The position numbers and the translations under genes were made by a program. Positions 57,434 to 64,000 of a DNA stretch of 64,000 nucleotides are shown here, in pieces (within the stretch, counting starts at the first letter, position 1; each line of letters opens with the position of its first letter). This stretch comes from Aquanectria penicillioides. Its lineage: Eukaryota > Ascomycota > Sordariomycetes > Hypocreales > Nectriaceae. The DNA lies in NCBI GenBank assembly GCA_003415625.1, contig PYIU01000001.1:4526746-4590745 (forward strand), given 5' to 3'. Under the pieces are notes generated by a model, which worked only from the letters and a program-made list of their open reading frames with translations, did no database searches and was not told the origin of the DNA.

Positions 57434-58978
57434 GATGAAGGACGCGGCGGGGAGTAAAGCCAGCTGGCGCGCGCAATTGAGGGGCAAGGCCGAGCGCTTC
57501 GAGAGGAGTCGCTCGGAAGGAGGTGAAGGAGGCGGAGAAAAGAAAAGCCCTAGGGCTGTAGTCGCGCTGGCTGCTGTGGTGGAGGTTGCGGTGTTGATAA
57601 AGTGAAGCTGCAGATGAAAGGCTGAGGCTGTATTTTTGGAGGAGCTCTTAGCCTTGGTCGTCGGAGCCGCAGACGCGCAGGGATTGGACAGCGCAGACGC
57701 GGCAGCCAATCAGTGATAAGCTTCCCTCACGTCAGTTGGTCGACCTCCTCCGCAACGGCATTAGACTGGCGAAAGTTGTACATTGCATATAATTAGTATT
57801 AATCGATTGAAAGATAATGGAAATAAAAATCCAAAAGAGTGTTGCGAGCCATGCGTTTGTATATTCATCTAAGTGTTGAGGTTTCGTCGACATTTCGTGG
57901 CTGTCCTCGAGTCTTTCATGAACTTCAAATGAGGATGCATCATCAACCTGCATTCAATGAAGAATATTGGGAAAAGGCCACTTAAAAGAGGCCATTCAGG
58001 CTCCATATTGACCATTAATTCTGAAAGTTTCAGTTTGAACAACCAACCTGATTTGCCACAGACCCTCAGTGATTGTAGGGCGAGGCTTCGGTGGCTAGGT
58101 GAATGTGCTGAGGCTGCCAGCCACACACTCGTAAAAAGGACATAACCCTTCATTTCAACTACCGATCAGAACAGCATGTATCAGGTACTTCAGAGTGAAT
58201 CAGAGTAACCTTTTTTCGGTCCTATTCCCGCCACATTCGAGGCCTGGCGTGTTCCCTAGCCAGCCACAACGGCAGCTCATCAGCAGGGACACATAGGCTC
58301 ACACCCCAAGGTTACATATGCACAGGTAGGTCTCTTGCTTGCCACCGGTATCCAATATGGCCACGATTCTCCCTCCCTGGATAACCTGATAACCTGATTT
58401 CCCACCCCCTTTCTTCTTATCTCCGTTGCGCATGGGCTTTTCTGAGCCCACGAGGATATTAGCCTCTCAAGGATGCCGATCACGGAGCGCGGCCGGTGTC
58501 GATCACCCACCTTGTAAGGCCTAGTTGCTGCATTTCTTGGGCCCGACAGCTTTCGGGGATGAGTAATCTTTCCCGGACATCATGGCGCACAACTCGTCAG
58601 GTGTGCTATATCGTGGGGGGACATCCTAGCGATAATAGGAAAGTGAATAGACGAGCTGTGGTGGAGTCTACATTCGCCGAGGTGTGGGTGGCGTTGAGAA
58701 AAGACGTCTCCGAGGAGTACCACGTTGACGGGGACATAGCCAGACAGGAAGGTAGATGGATGATTGAGAGTTCCTTGTGGTTTGAAACAAGTACAGAAGT
58801 CTCTAGTCTACGTACATCTAGTTGTCGCCCCCCTCCGACCTTTGTTGATGGCTTTTCAAGAATCCAAATCAAACCCCACGTTATGCCTCACAAGAACTCC
58901 CCAACGCCAATTGCAAAACAACGACAACGAAAAAAACCTAAAACTGGATATAAAACCCTTCCATCTTGGACACGTCGT
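57434..58978. other. CDC73 upstream region and LEU5 3' side
   Basis: About 1.5 kb. The CDC73 promoter lies at the low-coordinate end. The stretch 57720-58150 is AT-rich. A 179-codon plus-strand frame (58496-59035) has no domain and overlaps the LEU5 3' end on the other strand; I do not call it. Confidence 0.4.
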
Positions 58979-60188
58979 TTATATACCCAACACAAGCTTC
59001 ATGCGTTCGTATGTGTAGAAACTGACGGCCGCTAGCGGAATCACCTTGACGTAACCAATGGTCAATCCGATAAAGAACCCGGGGATGCCTCGTTCTCGGA
59101 AGATCATTCCGGCCGTCTCGCCAATCCGTAGACGCCGACCATCACCCACCGCCCCGCCGACTTGCATCCGGCGTCGGATGACTTCGAGCGGGTATGAAGC
59201 TGTTTGGGAGATGAGACCTGCAACGCCACCTGCACAAAGCTCTGCCCATGACCGTAGAGCTGCGGGTTTTCCAGCAGGGTGGTCCTTTTTCATTGGGAGA
59301 GTTGTGTATTGAGAAACGGACGGGTGGCGCATCATATCGCCAACGGTATCGTGAGTTAGGAAGGACATGCCAGCGTACGGAAGCATTCCGAGCATCGTTG
59401 GAGCGAAGCCGCGGTAGAAGTTGCTCAATCCTGATGTATGAGAAATTGATTGTGTCGCCGCACCAGCTACGCCCGAACCTTTGGAGGCGTTTGTGACGGG
59501 TTGCTCGTGGTAGATTTGCCTACAAATCTGGGACAAAGAAGAACGACCTTCGCGCTTAGTCTCAAAGGCGAGACGTACACGGATGACCTCTAACGGATAC
59601 GTAAAGAAAACAGAGGTGACACCGGCGAGACTGCCGCTGAGTAGACGTCTCATGGGTGTCTCATGCGACCGGCGGGGTATAATGATTGCTCGGATTTGCT
59701 CGTAGGCTAAGAATTTGATGCCGGCATAAGGAAAGATTCGTAATAGGGTTGCGGAGTGGCCTCGGTATAAGCCCAGGGCACCCTCCTGGTGGTAGATGTC
59801 CTTCATCGCAGTTGCGACACCGAACCAGGAGCCAGTGTATTTTGCGAAGAGTGGATTGCGGGCTTGGAAAAGGATCTTGACTCGGTCAAGCGGTGCAACA
59901 ACTGTTTTGGCCTGTGGATTGAAAGTCAGGATACGTTGCGCAATGCTGCGATATGGTCCAAGGACTACTTACAGCGCATCCTGCCACGCCGCCGGCGGCT
60001 CCTGACCTCCAGACATAGTCTAAGCTCTGTCTTTTCCGCTTGGGGGATTCGACTTCGGAGATGGCGGAAGATGGAACAGTCTCATTGACCTTGTGCTGAT
60101 CCTTCTTGCCCAGTGTCAGGGCGTCGGCGCGGACATGCTGCCGGGGGTTGGAGTCGTGCGCGATCTCAGTCATCGAGGCATGGCCCAT
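58979..60188 (-). CDS. LEU5: Leu5/SLC25A42-type mitochondrial coenzyme A carrier
   Basis: A 382-residue inner-membrane carrier needed to keep CoA in the mitochondrial matrix (known for yeast Leu5). Exon 1 is 60188-59973, exon 2 59911-58979; the 61-bp intron (GTAAGT...CCACAG) joins GGVAGCA to AKTVVAPLDRVKILFQ. Three carrier repeats are visible with the signatures APLDRVKILFQA, YPLEVIRVRLAF and YPLEVIRRRMQV, and each repeat has its two helices (GIKFLAYEQIR; GMSFLTHDTVG; AAVSFYTYERM). The basic Ser/Lys-rich N-terminal extension before the first repeat is typical of the group. Either the ATG at 60188 or the one at 60173 (MTEIAHD) may be used. An out-of-frame upstream ATG at 60493 opens a frame that ends inside the start region (60170). 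Confidence 0.92.
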
Positions 60189-60493
60189 GGGGGCGGCGTC
60201 GGCAGAGGGTATTCCCTATCGATCAGCACGTGGCTGACTTTGATGGCGGGTTTCGGGGGAAGCCTACGGACGCGACATTCCGTGGCGAGTGAGGGACGTT
60301 GCAAAATAGATTGAGGTAGGTTCGGGGTTGGAGACGATGCCTTGATGGAAACCACCGGCCTCCCGGGAGGAGAAAACAAGGAAAGGGTTGGGCTGGCCGT
60401 GGTGGGATTGAGGATGTGGACGGGATCGGAGACGTCTAGGTTTTGGAGATGCGGGAGAATTTCCCCGGCTGTGAGAAGCGGCAGGGACGTCAT
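60170..60493 (-). other. Long upstream frame overlapping the LEU5 start
   Basis: From an ATG at 60493 (MTSLPLLTAGEILPHLQNL) a 107-codon frame runs into the LEU5 start and stops at 60170. It would act as an overlapping upstream frame if the transcript starts far enough out. No homology is recognised and it may be chance. Confidence 0.25.
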
Positions 60494-60913
60494 TGGGCCG
60501 ATGCTCAATGGTCAGTGGTCACTCGACACCTGCTTGAGACCGTCAGCGACGACGGTCGGCGCCCCACAATTTGGTCACGCCCGCAAAAAAAGTAAGGACC
60601 TGGCCCTGGGCCTAGGGGAGGCCTAAAATCCGGGGAGTTACAGCACGTTTACAGCGGGTTTTGCAGGACGCAACGGGGATCGCTGCTGGCCGCCAGGCGC
60701 TGAACCGCCCTCCTTGGCACGTTGGGCATGCCTTGGCTTGGTAATATCTTTTCCGGGAACTCAGAGTAGCCGGCAACCAATGACCGAGCCGAGGTTTACC
60801 GAATCTCGGCCTGAATCTAGGCTTCGCCGGGAGTCTCCGCTCATTCTAGGAAGAGCCGGAGATACGGAGGAGGGATCAATGCCTATCTACTGTATGTAGG
60901 TATCCTTTATGAG
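60189..60913. promoter_or_regulatory. Divergent promoter region of LEU5 and the METTL4-type gene
   Basis: The two genes start on opposite strands 725 bases apart, so both promoters should lie here. GC-rich; no specific element recognised. Confidence 0.4.
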
Positions 60914-62022
60914 ATGACGATAATGAGGGTCGGCGACCAGGACGAAGACGTGGCACGTCGCGGCCACGAAGGCAACTTATGTGAAGTCAAAGAGGAACCG
61001 GAGGGCAACCGTGCAAGGGCAACCAAACGGGACTTGCGTCCCCAGTCAATCCTCTTCGAAAACGACGACAAGTCACTGGTGGTCGTTGACATCCCCCGGT
61101 CCCTTGAAGAAAGCCAAGTCCTGCCATCTCAACTCCCCGGCCTCCGCATCATCTCCTCCGAACCCCCGCAACACCCTACGCAACGCCAGAGCCACGACAT
61201 GGCACCGCTCACGACCTTCAGGCGTCCTCTTCGCCTGCGGCGCAGCTGGCCGAGTTGATGACTGCTGCCACGGTTCAAACGGCCCTGCAGAACCTGGCCG
61301 CTTCTTACCCCGGCTCTTTCTGTCTGCCTCGTATCCTTGAGCCGCAGCATTCGCCGTCGATATCCGGCGTGCGGCCGCGTCTTCCCCCCCAAGCCGAGCC
61401 TCTGCATGGCCCTATTCAGGCGCTGCGCGAGACATTTGACACTTCAGCCCCCAGCTTTGATCTTGTCGTCTTGGACCCCCCGTGGCCGAACCGCTCGGTT
61501 AGACGGAGGACGAACAAGTATGCCACTGTTGCAAATCTCCAGGAGATGCGACGTCTTTTGCTACACATTCCAATTGCCACGCATCTTAATCCAGATGGGC
61601 TAGTTGCTGTCTGGATTACTAACAAGCACAGCATCCATGACTTCCTCATATCGCCCGCAGGACTTTTTGCCGCATGGGGTCTTGAGGTCGTTACTGAATG
61701 GACTTGGCTCAAGGTTACCACTTCAGGTGAACCAGTCTATGACGTCGAGTCAGTGTGGAGGAAACCGTGGGAGAAGCTCATAATCGCAAAACGCATAGGT
61801 GGTAAACGGCCAGAGGCCCTCAAGTCTAAAATCATAGTGGCCGTCCCAGACGTGCACTCAAGGAAACCCAATCTTCGCGGCCTCTTCCAAGACATCCTTG
61901 GAGAAGGCTTTGCTGGTCTCGAGATCTTTGCTCGAAACCTAACAGCAGGGTGGTGGAGCTGGGGCAACGAGGTATTGCACTTTCAACAAGCGGAACACTG
62001 GAGCTTAATAGACAACCATTAA
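60914..62022 (+). CDS. MT-A70 family (METTL4-type) N6-adenine methyltransferase, frame-broken
   Basis: The catalytic domain is unmistakable: FDLVVLDPPWPNRSVRRR with the DPPW motif at 61474-61485, then LVAVWITNKHSIHDF, VTEWTWLKVTTSGEPVYDVE, KPWEKLIIAKRIGGKRP, VAVPDVHSRKPNLRGLFQDI and FARNLTAGWWSWGNEVLHFQ. This is the METTL4 branch (6mA/m6Am methyltransferases). The conserved N-terminal part (SILFENDDKSLVVVDIPRSL) lies in a different frame, open from 60914; it connects to the catalytic frame (TPATPYATPEPRHG onward) if one C is missing from the CCCCC run near 61163-61167. No splice signals fit instead. Alternatively a shorter protein starts at 61255. If real, the break removes only the N-terminal region; if it is an assembly error the gene is intact, about 369 residues. 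Start could also be 60923. Confidence 0.85.
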
Positions 62023-62266
62023 AAGTGGAAAGCCTGGGCGTATATCGTGTTTATTTTTTTCCTCTCCATCTTGCCAACATGCATATGCCACCCCCAAGGG
62101 TTGGTTACAATAATGTACAATCGCCTGTGCCAGCTAATCCTACAGAGGCCGCCCCCTCAACCCATCTGCTTCCACGTACGAGAACCCCTTTGTTCATTAA
62201 GAGGTCTCTTTCCACATCGACTCGAAATCCCCGTTTGAGCGTCGTCTATTCCATCAAAACATAGAC

Positions 62267-62962
62267 TTAGGTGTCCTGCTTGGCCTCAGACTTCTCTTTC
62301 TTTGCGTTCTGCTCCTCTAGTATCTTGTCCCATTTGGGGTCTAAGGCCACATCGTTTGACCACTTCACCTCGCCTGACAGCATCTGCTTAGCGAGATCGG
62401 CGAGCTGCTCTCGTTCCTTGGTCTTTGGCTCCTTGCTCTTCAAGGGAATCTGGTAGCGTTGTCGCATAATGTGCTCCTGGTTGCGCTTCTCCATGAGCTC
62501 CTCACGCATCTTCCACAGCTGGTTGCTCCATGCATCCTTGTTCTCCGGCAGCTCGGGCCACTGGAAGGGCTTGGCCAACTCAACAGTCATAATCTTCAAG
62601 GGTTGAGGGCGGTACCACGAACGCGAGTACGAGTTGCGTTGAGTGAGGGGCTGTGACTTGACGTATGCTCGGACCTTGGTGACCTCGACATTGTAGAGAT
62701 TCCACAGGTAGTCTCGGAGATCAAACTTGGTGAATCGCAGAGGCACCTTGAAGCAGGCCTCGTTGGGAGGGAGGTGTTCTTTTCGGAGGAAAGTGATGAC
62801 ATGGTTTGGCCTGGATGAGAAAACTAGGTCAGAGAAGAGGCACGAGGGCAGGGATCGGCAGGGCGGGATGAAGGGGTCCCGGGGTACTCACAGGAAAACC
62901 TGCTTCTGTCCCAGCTTGAAGCCAGGCAATTGGCGTGCCACCGTCTTCGCTACTTCGGACAT
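62267..62962 (-). CDS. MRP20: Mitochondrial large-subunit ribosomal protein uL23m
   Basis: A 204-residue homologue of yeast Mrp20 (YmL41), which sits at the polypeptide exit tunnel of the mitoribosome. Exon 1 is 62962-62892, exon 2 62810-62267; the 81-bp intron (GTGAGT...TCCAG) joins KQVFL to PNHVITFLRKEHLPP. The N-terminus MSEVAKTVARQLPGFKLGQK is family-like. The uL23 fold is marked by VPLRFTKFDLRDYLWNLYNV and VEVTKVRAYVKSQPL; the C-terminal extension (WKMREELMEKRNQEHIMRQR and a Lys/Glu tail) is normal for fungal members. It is convergent with the MT-A70 gene (245 bases between stops) and divergent to the gene at 63430. Confidence 0.92.
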
Positions 62963-63429
62963 GGTTGTGGTTGTGCCTGATGAGGTTGTCGCGATCGGTC
63001 AATCTGAAGACGTGAAGAATTTCGGACGACTGACGTCTGATTGGCCTCAGCGGCGAAAGAGAACTTCCGGGGGCGTGTGCGGCGGTGCACGGCTTACCGA
63101 GCTTGATGCGCGCACACCCCCACCTGCCAGTTCACAATGGGTCGGTGAATATCTCGCTTCCTTTCAAGATTTATGCGCAAACATTCACAATGACGTTGTG
63201 AACGAAGACGAGCCTGGTGAGTACTTGGGCTCTGTCTTTGTTTTTCGGCAGTTGTGTGCGCCTTTGTGGAAGGCTTGCATCGCAAACTACGTCGTTTTCG
63301 CTATCACGGTTGCACTTGTTCTCAGCCACGCTTGAGCCTACAAAGAACAGAAAGAAACCAGAGCATTTCAAGACGGGGCCATCAACAAACCAGACTCCCG
63401 GAAGCCTATATACTGTCTGGAGAAAAAAG
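62963..63429. promoter_or_regulatory. Divergent promoter region
   Basis: 467 bases between the uL23m start and the next gene's start on the plus strand. Both promoters should lie here. A 218-codon plus frame that begins at 63217 continues into the next gene, but its first 71 codons are not family-like and are probably leader. Confidence 0.4.
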
Positions 63430-64000
63430 ATGGAACAAGATTTTGACAAAGGGGTCTCCCAGACTCCTCCATCTGACCAACCAACGCCACGACCAACTCG
63501 AAATGTCAGTGTTAGTGCGCAAGTAAAAATGGAGCCGAAGACTCCCATAGTTGCTCAAAACAAACGACGACGTCAATCTTCCGAGGATTTCGAAACTTCG
63601 TTTGAATTGAATCTTATCGAAGAAATGGAGCAAGAGAAGACTCGATATCCTGGGGCTAGCAGTTGGGCCTCAGACGAGGAGCGGCTCTTCGAAATTCTGT
63701 ATCAGCGTCAGGATCTTCCCATGCTACCATCAACTTGGGACATTGATTTTAGTGGTGTACCCATCTCTGATGTGATATTTCAAACGTCCGAGCGGTTTCC
63801 TCCAATAATATATGCCCACTCCAAAGACTTTCGAGGTAAGCATTCAGTGCAGCTATGGAAGACCGACTGGTAACCTTTGATAGCAACCACGGCGCTCATG
63901 CGATTGATCGACCTCACTTCGAGGGTTAGAACCAATATACAAGTTGGCTTCCGCCAGAAAGTTCCGGCAATCATCAAGCGCGAGTTTGACAAGTACTTGA
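63430..64000 (+). CDS. Conserved fungal protein of unknown function, 5' part
   Basis: Starts at 63430 (MEQDFDKGVSQTPPSDQPTP) with a charged, disordered N-terminus and a KRRRQSSEDFE basic patch, then a conserved block: DEERLFEILYQRQDLPMLPS, TWDIDFSGVPISDVIF and FPPIIYAHSKDFR. A 48-bp intron (63836-63883, GTAAGC...GATAG) leads to TALMRLIDLTSRVRTNIQVG and VPAIIKREFDKYL, where the window ends. I recognise the pattern as a conserved protein of filamentous ascomycetes but know no function. The basic patch could be a nuclear signal (inference). Partial at the 3' end. Confidence 0.8.

Noticed and set aside
58496..59035. 179-codon plus-strand frame
   Set aside because: Overlaps the LEU5 3' end on the opposite strand and has no recognisable domain.

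Overview
This window is nuclear DNA from a filamentous ascomycete, most likely a Sordariomycete and plausibly Hypocreales; I cannot resolve the genus. The basis is the gene set (FlbA-type RGS protein, Bir1 with two BIR domains, DUF7053, a fungal LtrA-type membrane protein, GPI wall proteins), very short introns (mostly 48-81 bp, GT...AG with CTAAC-like branch sites), protein-rich blocks on both strands, and C/G and short tandem-repeat tracts between genes. No rRNA, tRNA, CRISPR, plasmid or intact transposon was seen.

Layout. 0-6.6 kb: the 5' part of a myosin light chain gene (Cdc4/Mlc1), a small secreted cysteine-rich protein, an eroded STAND/ankyrin-type locus, a SAM methyltransferase and a CoA-binding-domain protein. 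7.3-10.2 kb: Bir1/survivin (chromosomal passenger complex). 11.7-16.9 kb: a small hypothetical gene and a large repetitive GPI-anchored wall protein. 16.9-21.7 kb: a gene-free divergent spacer. 21.7-28.6 kb: a kelch-type single-pass membrane protein, HGH1 (eEF2 folding) and ENP1 (40S maturation). 29.2-30.8 kb: a broken conserved fungal gene. 31.1-37.4 kb: a divergent pair, LtrA-type membrane protein and ORC4 with a PHD finger and AT-hooks. 38.7-44.9 kb: DUF7053 protein, a small Sed1-like GPI wall protein and FlbA/RGS. 44.9-56.1 kb: 11.3 kb with no recognisable gene. 56.1-64 kb: CDC73, the mitochondrial CoA carrier LEU5, a METTL4-type MT-A70 methyltransferase, mitochondrial ribosomal protein uL23m and the start of a conserved unknown gene.

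The genes do not form one pathway or a secondary-metabolite cluster. They are mostly housekeeping functions (chromosome segregation, replication licensing, ribosome biogenesis, transcription elongation, mitochondria) interleaved with surface/secreted proteins and one regulator of sporulation signalling.

The most notable cross-window observation is that five or six genes are interrupted, and every frame break has the same sign (one base missing). They hit the wall protein twice, the METTL4 homologue, the ankyrin-type locus, probably the secreted protein and probably the 29-kb gene, while the clearly essential genes are clean. This is either decay of dispensable genes or consensus-level base deletions in the assembly; the sequence alone cannot decide.
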